This document shows positions 1 through 5,277 of a DNA stretch of 15,148 nucleotides, piece after piece. The stretch is from positions 1 through 15,148 of the forward strand of contig CBIHNH010000015.1 in assembly GCA_966211425.1 (NCBI GenBank), given 5' to 3'. The translations under genes and the position numbers were made by a program. Source of the DNA: CBIHNH01 sp966211425. GTDB taxonomy: Bacteria; Patescibacteriota; Saccharimonadia; Saccharimonadales; Saccharimonadaceae. The number at the start of each line of letters is the position of its first letter. The stretch's first letter is position 1. A model generated the notes under the pieces. That model made no database searches and had not been told where the DNA came from. It worked only from the letters and a program-made list of their open reading frames with translations.

Positions 1-18
1 TTAACGTAGGAGAACTAC

Positions 19-1206
19 ATGGCAGATTTTGACCGAAGCAAGCCTCATGTCAACGTCGGTACGATGGGTCACGTCGACCACGGTAAGACCACTTTGACTG
101 CAGCCATCACCGCTGTTCTGGCAAAGAAGCTTCCAAGCGACGTAAACAAATCAATCGCGTATGACCAGATTGACAACGCACCAGAGGAGAAGGCTCGCGG
201 TATTACCATCGCTACTTCTCACCAGGAGTACGAGTCAGAGGTTCGTCACTACGCACACGTCGACATGCCTGGTCACGCAGACTACGTAAAGAACATGATC
301 ACCGGTGCTGCACAGGTTGATGGTGCTATCCTCGTTGTTTCTGCCGCTGATGGCCCTATGCCACAGACTCGTGAGCACGTTCTGCTTGCTCGCCAGGTCG
401 GTGTGCCAAAGATCGTCGTCTTCCTTAACAAGATGGACATGGCTGACGAAGAGCTCGTTGAGCTCGTTGAGATGGACGTTCGTGAACTTCTCACAAAGAA
501 CGGTTACGACGGCGACAATGTTCCAGTAATCAAGGGTTCTGCCCTCAAGGCTCTCGAAGGCGACGCTGCCTACGAAGACGCTGTTATGGAACTCGTCAAA
601 GCTATGGACACCTACATCGAAGAGCCTACCCGCGATCTCGACAAGCCATTCCTGATGCCTATCGAGGACGTATTCTCGATCAAGGGTCGTGGTACGGTTG
701 CAACTGGTCGTATCGAGACTGGTATCGTTAAGCTCAACGATGAAGTTGAAATCCTTGGTGTTCAGACCGCAGCTCGCAAGACTGTTGTTACTGGTATCGA
801 AGCTTTCAAAAAGAACCTTGACCAAGGTCAGGCCGGTGACAACGCTGGACTCCTCCTCCGAGGTATCGAGCGCGACGACATCGAGCGTGGACAAGTTATT
901 GCCAAGCCAGGTAGCATCACTCCTCACACCGAGTTTGACGCTGAGGTTTACATCCTTACAAAAGAAGAAGGTGGTCGACACACTCCATTCTTCAAGGGTT
1001 ACAAGCCACAGTTCTACTTCCGTACTACGGACGTAACCGGTGAAGTTGAGCTTCCAGCTGACAAAGAAATGGTCATGCCTGGTGACACACTTACCTTCAA
1101 GGTAAAACTCCTCGCGCCTATCGCTATGGAGCAGGGTCTTAACTTCGCTATCCGCGAAGGTGGCCGCACTGTTGGTGCTGGTGTCGTTACGAAGATTACT
1201 AAGTAA
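19..1206 (+). CDS. tuf: Elongation factor Tu
   Basis: GTPase that carries aminoacyl-tRNA to the ribosomal A site in the cytoplasm. The protein is 395 aa, normal for bacterial EF-Tu. The G-domain motifs are in order: P-loop GHVDHGKT (17-24), switch I RGITI (60-64), switch II DMPGH (82-86), NKMD (137-140) and SAL (174-176), followed by the two beta-barrel domains. AGGAGA at 8-13 lies 5 nt before the ATG and fixes the start. In most bacteria switch II reads DCPGH or DAPGH; here the middle residue is Met83. Also, the usual NTSHVEY reads ATSHQEY. The catalytic His of PGH is kept, so the enzyme should be functional. tuf is normally followed by the S10 operon; here a strong terminator and an accessory pocket intervene. 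Nothing upstream is visible, so its promoter and any link to fusA cannot be judged. Confidence 0.99.
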   Translation: MADFDRSKPHVNVGTMGHVDHGKTTLTAAITAVLAKKLPSDVNKSIAYDQIDNAPEEKARGITIATSHQEYESEVRHYAHVDMPGHADYVKNMITGAAQVDGAILVVSAADGPMPQTREHVLLARQVGVPKIVVFLNKMDMADEELVELVEMDVRELLTKNGYDGDNVPVIKGSALKALEGDAAYEDAVMELVKAMDTYIEEPTRDLDKPFLMPIEDVFSIKGRGTVATGRIETGIVKLNDEVEILGVQTAARKTVVTGIEAFKKNLDQGQAGDNAGLLLRGIERDDIERGQVIAKPGSITPHTEFDAEVYILTKEEGGRHTPFFKGYKPQFYFRTTDVTGEVELPADKEMVMPGDTLTFKVKLLAPIAMEQGLNFAIREGGRTVGAGVVTKITK

Positions 1207-1226
1207 CAGACTAAAGCCCGTACGCT

Positions 1227-1254
1227 TAAAAGACCTCCACTCGGAGGTCTTTTA
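1227..1254 (+). terminator. Intrinsic terminator of tuf, probably bidirectional
   Basis: A perfect 12-bp stem TAAAAGACCTCC/GGAGGTCTTTTA (1227-1238 with 1243-1254) has a 4-nt ACTC loop and starts 20 nt after the tuf stop. The stem base is an A-run on one side and a T-run on the other, so it can terminate in both directions and would insulate tuf from the minus-strand gene beyond it. Confidence 0.9.
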
Positions 1255-1273
1255 GTTACGTCTAGGGCAAGGG

Positions 1274-1375
1274 CTTACCTATCGGGACCAAGCCAATAGG
1301 TGAGATATGAAAACCCGGCAGCTGGCTTGCTGCCGGGTAGGGCGGGTACTTGACCCGAGACGGCCTTACTGGCCG
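1274..1375. other. Cluster of four consecutive hairpins
   Basis: Four inverted repeats lie within about 100 nt: 1274-1282/1296-1304 (9 bp with one G-U), 1313-1322/1329-1338 (10 bp, perfect), 1343-1347/1353-1357 (5 bp) and 1361-1365/1371-1375 (5 bp). An alternative pairing GGCTT/AAGCC (1272-1276/1290-1294) competes with the first. No coding gene fits here. Read on the minus strand this is the 3' region of the gene at 1399-1689, and the second hairpin is its likely terminator. The others could be a 3'-UTR structure or part of a small RNA. I do not recognise a known RNA family; tmRNA, RNase P RNA, SRP RNA and 6S RNA hallmarks are absent. Confidence 0.5.
1309..1338 (-). terminator. Intrinsic terminator of the minus-strand gene at 1399-1689
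   Basis: On the minus strand ACCCGGCAGC pairs with GCTGCCGGGT (10 bp, loop AAGCCA), followed at once by TTTC. The U-run is short (four T counting the last stem base), but the GC-rich stem is strong. It lies about 60 nt beyond the stop codon. Confidence 0.65.
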
Positions 1376-1398
1376 ACTTTTGGCATGAGCACTTCTAC

Positions 1399-1689
1399 CT
1401 AGGGCTGATCGTGGTCGGGAGAGGTTGTCGCGTAGACATTCAGAAAGGCACCCTGTTTCGTCACCTCGATCTGGACGTTCGGTGTAGTGGCGTACTCCTG
1501 CACGCGTTGCCCGAACCTCTTTATTCGGTGGGTCACTTGACCGGAGTGCCTTTCTCCCTCACTGAATAGCCCGTAGCAGAAAACCCGTCCTGTGTAGCTT
1601 GCATGGCTCAAATCAGCCTGTAGCGCGGCGTCGACTTTGCGTGCTGTCCTCTGTGCCAGTAGACGACGGAGGTCCTGCTCTAGTGACAT
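1399..1689 (-). CDS. Unrecognised 96-aa protein
   Basis: I do not recognise this protein. It is 96 aa, rich in Arg and Gln, with an N-terminal half that looks helical (residues 1-30, basic) and a C-terminal part with short beta-like stretches (VQIEV, AFLNVYAT). There is no signal peptide, membrane segment or zinc motif; the single Cys is near the middle. That it is a real gene rests on context. TAGGAGAG sits just before the ATG (AGGAG core at 1694-1698, 4 nt away), a -35/-10 pair lies at 1738-1766, and a terminator follows. It uses AGG for Arg three times and also ATA, codons the surrounding ribosomal genes largely avoid in favour of CGT/CGC. This suggests a weakly expressed or acquired gene. 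Function unknown. Confidence 0.65.
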   Translation of the reverse strand: MSLEQDLRRLLAQRTARKVDAALQADLSHASYTGRVFCYGLFSEGERHSGQVTHRIKRFGQRVQEYATTPNVQIEVTKQGAFLNVYATTSPDHDQP

Positions 1690-1737
1690 GTCTCTCCTAC
1701 CTTGATGTCAGGTGCTTCTGTTGCCAAAACGTGTTCT

Positions 1738-1766
1738 ATTATGTCACTAAATCTGTAAAAAGTAAA
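1738..1766 (-). promoter_or_regulatory. Promoter of the minus-strand gene at 1399-1689
   Basis: On the minus strand TTTACT (1761-1766) and CATAAT (1738-1743) are separated by exactly 17 nt. The start of transcription would fall near 1731, giving a leader of about 41 nt that ends in a good Shine-Dalgarno site. The -35 box overlaps the T-tract of the terminator of the upstream minus-strand gene, so termination and re-initiation share the same bases. Confidence 0.65.
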
Positions 1767-1795
1767 CACCCCGCCAGCTCCAGAGCAGGGTGTTT
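1757..1795 (-). terminator. Intrinsic terminator of the minus-strand gene at 1819-2229
   Basis: On the minus strand an 11-bp stem AAACACCCTGC/GCGGGGTGTTT (one G-U pair; plus-strand positions 1785-1795 and 1764-1774) is followed by AC and five T (1757-1761). It lies 23 nt past the stop codon. A TGTTTT on the other side makes weak plus-strand termination possible too. Confidence 0.8.
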
Positions 1796-1818
1796 TGATG
1801 CTCGATGGAGGGCGGGGC

Positions 1819-2229
1819 TCATGACGGCCGGATAACAGATAGCGTGACGATGAAACTCAACCGCATGTCGGTTATGCAGCCGCTTTCGAGCTTCAGAAAG
1901 ACGCCGGAAGCGACTTGTCGTCTCAAGGCCACACGTGCGATACGAGTGATCTCATGCTTGAGCGCCATACGATCCAACCTGTCCCAATCCTTGCTTCCGA
2001 TCTTCGCGACAGTTGCCCATGGGATGAAGTTTTCTGTCGGGATGTCGACTGAGAACTTCATGGTTCGCTCGCCTCGTCGGTACTTCTTGGTGCAGATCTC
2101 GAGTATGAAATCTACTAGCTCGTCGGGAGCTCCGATCTCACCTGCGCGTCGACTGAGTTCGATTGACTCGTTCTTCTCACGGGTTTGAGCACGTTTATGT
2201 GCGCTGATATCTCCTGGGGTTGGAAACAT
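1819..2229 (-). CDS. Unrecognised 136-aa protein
   Basis: I do not recognise this protein. It is charged and probably soluble, with no signal peptide or membrane helix. The N-terminal third is polar (many Arg, Glu and Lys). The middle has a helical stretch containing Cys, and the C-terminal 40 residues alternate hydrophobic stretches in a beta-like pattern. The reading frame extends upstream to 2298, but that longer start lies inside the -35 box of the promoter at 2270-2298, so the ATG at 2229 is chosen. Predicted transcription starts near 2263, leaving a leader of about 33 nt with only a weak Shine-Dalgarno (GGAT). A strong terminator follows. The gene is a single-gene unit, divergent from rpsJ. 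The overlapping plus-strand frame at 1805-2188 has no ribosome-binding site or promoter. Function unknown. Confidence 0.65.
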   Translation of the reverse strand: MFPTPGDISAHKRAQTREKNESIELSRRAGEIGAPDELVDFILEICTKKYRRGERTMKFSVDIPTENFIPWATVAKIGSKDWDRLDRMALKHEITRIARVALRRQVASGVFLKLESGCITDMRLSFIVTLSVIRPS

Positions 2230-2269
2230 TGTCTGAGTATCCGTTCTGTAGGAAGGTGCCGTATATACT

Positions 2270-2298
2270 ATATTACAACAAAAATGATAAACAGTCAA
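2270..2298 (-). promoter_or_regulatory. Promoter of the minus-strand gene at 1819-2229
   Basis: On the minus strand TTGACT (2293-2298), 17 nt, then TAATAT (2270-2275). A second -10-like TATAGT lies just downstream. Its -35 box directly abuts the -35 box of the rpsJ promoter on the other strand, with no base between them. Confidence 0.7.
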
Positions 2299-2327
2299 TT
2301 TACAAGTCGCTGCTCATCTGTTACAAT
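2299..2327 (+). promoter_or_regulatory. Promoter of rpsJ
   Basis: TTTACA (2299-2304), 17 nt, then TACAAT (2322-2327). Transcription would start near 2334, giving a leader of about 89 nt before the rpsJ ATG. It is arranged back to back with the minus-strand promoter at 2270-2298. Confidence 0.8.
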
Positions 2328-2346
2328 ACCTGACGTATATAAATCA

Positions 2347-2400
2347 TCCCGATAACTCCGCCAGACCTGAGAAGATAGGAATCGAGCAGAGGTTACGGGA
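2347..2400 (+). promoter_or_regulatory. Structured leader of rpsJ
   Basis: TCCCG plus TAAC (2347-2351, 2353-2356) pairs with GTTA plus CGGGA (2392-2395, 2396-2400), giving nine pairs with one bulged A. A loop of about 35 nt contains a small CCT/AGG pairing. The structure ends 7 nt before the AAGGAG Shine-Dalgarno (2408-2413), close enough for a bound protein to affect translation. S10-operon leaders are autoregulatory targets in other bacteria (L4 in Escherichia coli). Whether this one is a regulatory site is inference. Confidence 0.4.
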
Positions 2401-2422
2401 TACCAACAAGGAGTTATTACTC

Positions 2423-2740
2423 ATGGCAGAAGCAGCCGCACCACGGATCCGTATCCGTCTCAAGGCCTATGACCACAAGGTCATCGACCAGTCAGCAAAA
2501 CAAATCATCGACACCGCGCTTCGTACCGGTGCTACCGTAGCCGGTCCTGTGCCGCTCCCAACGCGTCGTAGCGTGTTCACCGTCGTGAAGTCACCACACG
2601 TCTACAAAAAGGGCGGTGAAGCCTTCGAGATGCGCGTCCACAAACGCCTGATCGATATTATCGGCGCAACTCCAAAAACGATCGACTCTCTGCAGAACCT
2701 CAGCCTTCCGGCTGGTTGTGACGCAGAAATCCGTATGTAG
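2423..2740 (+). CDS. rpsJ: 30S ribosomal protein S10
   Basis: Component of the 30S head; in other bacteria it also pairs with NusB in antitermination. It is 105 aa, the usual length. The S10 core is clear: IRIRLKAYDHK at the start, TGATVAGPVPLPTRR in the middle, and SPHVYKKGGEAFEMRVHKR in the loop region, where many homologues read SPHVNKKSREQFEMR. AAGGAG lies 9 nt before the ATG. Unlike the usual arrangement it is not joined to rplC: it has its own promoter, a leader that can fold, and a strong terminator 15 nt after its stop. Its dosage is therefore set separately from the rest of the S10 operon, which starts 3.6 kb further on. Confidence 0.99.
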   Translation: MAEAAAPRIRIRLKAYDHKVIDQSAKQIIDTALRTGATVAGPVPLPTRRSVFTVVKSPHVYKKGGEAFEMRVHKRLIDIIGATPKTIDSLQNLSLPAGCDAEIRM

Positions 2741-2755
2741 TTTCGTTGGTCTGTA

Positions 2756-2785
2756 GCAAAAAGAGCTCTGAGGGGCTCTTTTTGC
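2756..2785 (+). terminator. Intrinsic terminator of rpsJ
   Basis: An 11-bp perfect stem GCAAAAAGAGC/GCTCTTTTTGC (2756-2766 with 2775-2785) contains its own T5 run and an 8-nt loop. It makes rpsJ a single-gene transcript. Confidence 0.9.
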
Positions 2786-2795
2786 TGTCTTTCTC

Positions 2796-2809
2796 GTGAA
2801 GTATTTCAC
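2796..2809. repeat. Short inverted repeat upstream of the ytxH-like promoter
   Basis: GTGAA-GTAT-TTCAC is a perfect 5-bp inverted repeat lying 17 nt before the -35 box of the promoter at 2827-2855. It could be a regulator binding site, but arms this short can occur by chance. Confidence 0.25.
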
Positions 2810-2826
2810 ATGTCTTTTCGACAATT

Positions 2827-2855
2827 TTTACAAGGGAAGGGAACGGCGTTATACT
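2827..2855 (+). promoter_or_regulatory. Promoter of the YtxH-like gene
   Basis: TTTACA (2827-2832), 17 nt, then TATACT (2850-2855). Predicted transcription starts near 2862, giving a leader of about 28 nt that carries TGGAGG (2875-2880). Confidence 0.85.
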
Positions 2856-2889
2856 AGGGGTATACATAAATTACTGGAGGATTATACCT

Positions 2890-3246
2890 ATGGCACGAAA
2901 CAAGTTATCACTGGCAGTTCTCGCAGGTCTCGTTGGCGCAGCGGCAGGTCTTCTGTTTGCACCGAAAAGTGGCAAAGATACTCGCAAGGACCTGATGAAA
3001 AAAGCAGATGAAGTTAAAAAATCCGCCGATCAGAAAGCGAAGAGAGTAAAGTCAGCCGTTCGTGAAGGCAGTAAAGAGGTTGAAGGCGCCGCAAAACGTT
3101 CAGCCAAAGAGCTTGGTGACCTCGCTGATGAAGCAAAAGTTCGTGCGGCTCGCATCGCTGAAGATGCAAAGCAAACGGGCGCCAGCGTCGCTGAAAACAC
3201 AAAGAAATCCCTTGGCGACAACCGCAAAGACAAGACCGAACGATAA
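2890..3246 (+). CDS. YtxH-like small membrane-anchored protein
   Basis: A 118-aa protein with one N-terminal hydrophobic segment (about residues 6-25) running into GLLFAPKSGKDTR, the hallmark of the YtxH family (Pfam YtxH, Gly-rich helix followed by FAPxSGxxTR). The rest is a long, highly charged Lys/Ala/Glu helix likely to form a coiled coil or to be extended in the cytoplasm. YtxH-type proteins are found in general-stress loci of Firmicutes, but their molecular role is poorly defined. GGAGG at 2876-2880 lies 9 nt before the ATG. The gene has its own promoter and terminator, so it is a stand-alone unit. It may help stabilise the envelope or respond to stress; that is inference. The family call is fairly secure; the function is not. 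Confidence 0.85.
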   Translation: MARNKLSLAVLAGLVGAAAGLLFAPKSGKDTRKDLMKKADEVKKSADQKAKRVKSAVREGSKEVEGAAKRSAKELGDLADEAKVRAARIAEDAKQTGASVAENTKKSLGDNRKDKTER

Positions 3247-3268
3247 GCAGTTTCTGACCGTGGTCACG

Positions 3269-3292
3269 GCCGCCCTTCCTGGGCGGCTTTTT
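3269..3292 (+). terminator. Intrinsic terminator of the YtxH-like gene
   Basis: GCCGCCC/GGGCGGC (3269-3275 with 3281-3287), loop TTCCT, followed by TTTTT (3288-3292). A smaller hairpin CCGTG/CACGG (3258-3269) lies just before it. Confidence 0.92.
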
Positions 3293-3303
3293 ATCTGTTT
3301 TCA

Positions 3304-3312
3304 TGGTACAAT
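3304..3312 (+). promoter_or_regulatory. Extended -10 promoter giving a leaderless mRNA
   Basis: TGG-TACAAT (3304-3312) is a TGn-extended -10 box. It ends 6 nt before the ATG at 3319, so transcription should begin at or beside the start codon. No convincing -35 box is seen 16-18 nt upstream; that stretch is the preceding terminator stem and T-run. There is no Shine-Dalgarno sequence. Confidence 0.55.
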
Positions 3313-3318
3313 CAGCCT

Positions 3319-3651
3319 ATGCCAAGCAAAAAGAAAAACACAAAAAAAGCAGCGAATCCTCCTGCAAAGAAACGGCCGCGGTTATTGTCGTCACCGCTAA
3401 ACACAACCGAACCAGATAGCGTCTATTTCCTAAAGATTGTTCTCTATGTAATGCTCGGGACGCTCTGGGTCAAGTTCGGTGAGCCGCTGCGTTTCGGCGA
3501 TCTCGTGCTACACGCTCTACCGCTCGGACTCATCCTGGGCGTTATCGTCGTCAACCACGATCGTTTCCAGGTCGACCGCAAGATCGGCTACGCTATTCTC
3601 GTTGTCGTGACGGTGATGTCGTACTTCCTGCCAGCAGGAATTATCGTTTAG
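3319..3651 (+). CDS. Small three-helix membrane protein of unknown function
   Basis: A 110-aa protein. The first 20 residues are very basic (Lys/Arg with Pro and Ala), which places the N terminus in the cytoplasm by the positive-inside rule. Three hydrophobic helices follow, at about 36-51, 61-79 and 89-108. Between the second and third is a polar loop (NHDRFQVDRK). There are no catalytic motifs and I do not recognise a named family. The start at 3319 has no Shine-Dalgarno but follows a TACAAT box by 6 nt, so translation is probably leaderless. The gene converges on the minus-strand peptidase, with only 11 nt between their stop codons. No strong terminator separates them; a 6-bp hairpin TTCCTG/CAGGAA lies near the end of this gene. 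Confidence 0.75.
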   Translation: MPSKKKNTKKAANPPAKKRPRLLSSPLNTTEPDSVYFLKIVLYVMLGTLWVKFGEPLRFGDLVLHALPLGLILGVIVVNHDRFQVDRKIGYAILVVVTVMSYFLPAGIIV

Positions 3652-3662
3652 GTAGAAAACCT

Positions 3663-4469
3663 TTATTCCTTAACAGCGTAACCTGGGGCGATCTGTTCGA
3701 TCGCCTCTTCGAGTGTCAAATTAGTTCCCGCGAGTGCGGTTGCGAGTGGTTTTCCGACGTAACGGTAGTGCCATGGCTCAAACCCTACCCCGGTAATGAC
3801 TTGTTTACCCATCGGGTAGCGCTGGATAAAACCGAAGCGGTGGGCGTTCGTGGCCAACCAGGCCGCGCCGCTTTGACTGAGTGAGCAGGTATTGCTGTCT
3901 TCGGCGCACTCATCAGATAGGCTCGAAAAATCGACTGATAGTCCGGTGTGGTGTTCACTAGCACCAACGGGCAAGACATACGTGGCGGCAGCGTCAGGGC
4001 CATTTTTTGCGACAAATACATCGTAGGTTGCTTGTTGCTCGGCAAATGAGCGGTGTGCACTCGAGATCATGAGCGGTTCGCCGTCTGCATCGGCGGCATT
4101 GACCAGCTGTTCGAGACTGTCCGCTATGACCCGAGCGACTTTCATAGGCAAGCCTTCGTCACCGTGAGCAACGGGGATCTCGACAAGCGTAAAACCCTTC
4201 TCGTCACTGAGGGGTCTATCTTTAGAGGTGATCGACCAGATACGGTCTTCTTGAAATAGCTCGTAGGTCGGAATCTTGAGTTTTGTGTCGCCGAACTCGG
4301 CGATCGCTGCGATGTTGGGCTGGGCGGCTATCATCTCGTTAGCGTTAGAGTAAACCTTTATGGTGTCGTTGAGCGCTTGAAGTGCGTAGAGTGTTACGCC
4401 GATCAGCACGAGCAGTAGAGCCCGAAGTATAAAAACTGAAACGGTGTTGGTGTGCGGTCTTGATTTCAT
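3663..4469 (-). CDS. M15 family D-alanyl-D-alanine carboxypeptidase (VanY-like), membrane-anchored
   Basis: A zinc peptidase expected to trim the terminal D-Ala of peptidoglycan stem peptides outside the cytoplasmic membrane. It is 268 aa with an N-terminal anchor or uncleaved signal helix (about 11-31). The catalytic domain (about 125-245) has SSAHRSFAEQQ (136-146), SEHHTGLSVD (171-180; zinc ligands His173 and Asp180 by the SxHxxGxxxD rule), NAHRFGF (208-214) and EPWHYR (231-236; Glu231 catalytic, His234 zinc). Two Cys at 188 and 195 could form a disulfide in an exposed loop. It is divergent from the DUF3152 protease gene; the -35 regions overlap. A -10-like TATGAT lies 9 nt before the ATG, so the leader is very short. 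The family is clear. DD-carboxypeptidase versus another M15B cut (for instance L,D) is not decided by sequence. Confidence 0.93.
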   Translation of the reverse strand: MKSRPHTNTVSVFILRALLLVLIGVTLYALQALNDTIKVYSNANEMIAAQPNIAAIAEFGDTKLKIPTYELFQEDRIWSITSKDRPLSDEKGFTLVEIPVAHGDEGLPMKVARVIADSLEQLVNAADADGEPLMISSAHRSFAEQQATYDVFVAKNGPDAAATYVLPVGASEHHTGLSVDFSSLSDECAEDSNTCSLSQSGAAWLATNAHRFGFIQRYPMGKQVITGVGFEPWHYRYVGKPLATALAGTNLTLEEAIEQIAPGYAVKE

Positions 4470-4478
4470 ATACTACCT

Positions 4479-4507
4479 ATCATAATAAACTCTTACGGTT
4501 TATTGAA
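4479..4507 (-). promoter_or_regulatory. Probable promoter of the M15 peptidase gene
   Basis: On the minus strand TATGAT (4479-4484) ends 9 nt before the ATG, and TTCAAT (4502-4507), a weak -35 match, lies 17 nt upstream of it. Predicted transcription starts about 3 nt before the ATG, so the mRNA is nearly leaderless. The -35 overlaps the plus-strand -35 at 4503-4508. Confidence 0.45.
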
Positions 4508-4531
4508 ACGGATCATGGCGCGCGGTACAAT
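4503..4531 (+). promoter_or_regulatory. Promoter of the DUF3152 protease gene, near-leaderless
   Basis: TTGAAA (4503-4508), 17 nt, then TACAAT (4526-4531), which ends 8 nt before the ATG at 4540. Predicted transcription starts within about 3 nt of the start codon. A GAGG at 4532-4535 lies too far upstream to be in such an mRNA. Confidence 0.7.
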
Positions 4532-4539
4532 GAGGCCAG

Positions 4540-5277
4540 ATGAAACGCTACGGTAAACATTTCGCCTATATCGCTACGCTCGTTGTCGTTGTTATTATCC
4601 TAGGCGTACCAGCTGTGTTCTCACAAGAAGCATCCAGCGAAAAATGTACCTCGTCTGAAGCCTTCTGTTTTACGCCGCAACTAGAAACAACAACCTCTCG
4701 TCTTGATGCCGTCACGCTCCCAAAGATAGCGACGCCAGCCTGGCTCAGCGCACAGGGTGGGTCGAGTCAATCCTCTAGCGCTCGCGAAGTCGCCTATCAG
4801 GTCGCGCCAAAAGGAAATGTGACGGCAGATATCGATGAGTTTCGTTCACAGGTTAGCCAAACACTAAACAGCCCAAGTGGTTGGTCTCGCCTCGGCGTCC
4901 GGTTTGTTGAGGTTGATTCGGGCGGACAGTTTACTGTGTGGCTCTCCGAAGCTTCACAAGTACCGAGCTTTTCTCCAAGTGGTTGTGACGCGATAGTTAG
5001 CTGTCGAGTCGGAAACAACGTTATCATAAACGAAACCCGGTGGCAGAACGGCTCTGATGCCTGGAATGCAGCCGGCGGTAGCCTGAGTGGGTATCGACAG
5101 ATGGTTATTAACCACGAAACAGGCCACTGGTTGGGTCACGGACACGAGCAGTGTTCTGGCGCCGGTCAGCCTGCGGCGGTCATGCAGCAGCAAACACTTG
5201 ATATGCAGGGTTGTACGCCGAACTCATGGCCGCTTGGTCACGAACTATATGCGCCAACGATAGGGATTCGCTCATGA
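4540..5277 (+). CDS. DUF3152-type secreted or membrane-anchored zinc metalloprotease
   Basis: A 245-aa protein. An N-terminal hydrophobic segment (about 9-28) after a basic start is a signal peptide or anchor. A Ser/Thr-rich linker follows (about 30-85), then a metzincin-like domain. The zinc motif is HETGHWLGHGH (192-202; His192, His196 and His202 as ligands, Glu193 catalytic). Met215 in PAAVMQQQT is the probable Met-turn, and the C terminus carries a GCTPNSWPL block. This C-terminal pattern is that of DUF3152, best known from Actinobacteria. Cys pairs (36/43, 149/155, 205/225) suggest extracytoplasmic disulfides. The gene starts nearly leaderless and ends in an ATGA overlap with the next gene, so the two are co-translated. 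Its natural substrate is unknown. Acquisition from an actinobacterial host is an idea, not shown. Confidence 0.88.
   Translation: MKRYGKHFAYIATLVVVVIILGVPAVFSQEASSEKCTSSEAFCFTPQLETTTSRLDAVTLPKIATPAWLSAQGGSSQSSSAREVAYQVAPKGNVTADIDEFRSQVSQTLNSPSGWSRLGVRFVEVDSGGQFTVWLSEASQVPSFSPSGCDAIVSCRVGNNVIINETRWQNGSDAWNAAGGSLSGYRQMVINHETGHWLGHGHEQCSGAGQPAAVMQQQTLDMQGCTPNSWPLGHELYAPTIGIRS

Noticed and set aside
235..981. 248-codon open frame on the minus strand inside tuf
   Set aside because: It is fully antisense to a certain EF-Tu gene and has no ribosome-binding site; long antisense frames are common under highly biased codon use.
1272..1301. H-type pseudoknot formed by GGCTT/AAGCC and ACCTAT/ATAGGT
   Set aside because: There is no linker between the two 5' strands and only one base between the 3' strands, which does not leave room for both stems at once; treated as alternatives instead.
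1805..2188. 127-codon plus-strand frame overlapping the orphan gene at 1819-2229
   Set aside because: No Shine-Dalgarno and no plus-strand promoter ahead of it; the minus-strand alternative has a promoter and a matching terminator.
2230..2298. Longer start for the minus-strand orphan gene (159 aa)
   Set aside because: The start codon at 2298 lies within the -35 box of the promoter, upstream of the predicted transcription start.
1255..2422. Mobile element or toxin-antitoxin pair in the tuf-rpsJ pocket
   Set aside because: No transposase, terminal inverted repeats or target duplications were found, and the two genes are separate transcription units without recognisable toxin or antitoxin motifs.
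3625..3665. Convergent terminator between the membrane protein gene and the M15 peptidase gene
   Set aside because: Only a 6-bp hairpin (3625-3640) and a 4-bp hairpin (3650-3662) are present, without a proper T-run; too weak to list as a terminator.
5211..5273. Longer start for the membrane protein ending at 6185 (324 aa)
   Set aside because: The extra 21 codons overlap the protease gene in another frame; the ATGA junction at 5274-5277 is the usual coupled start.
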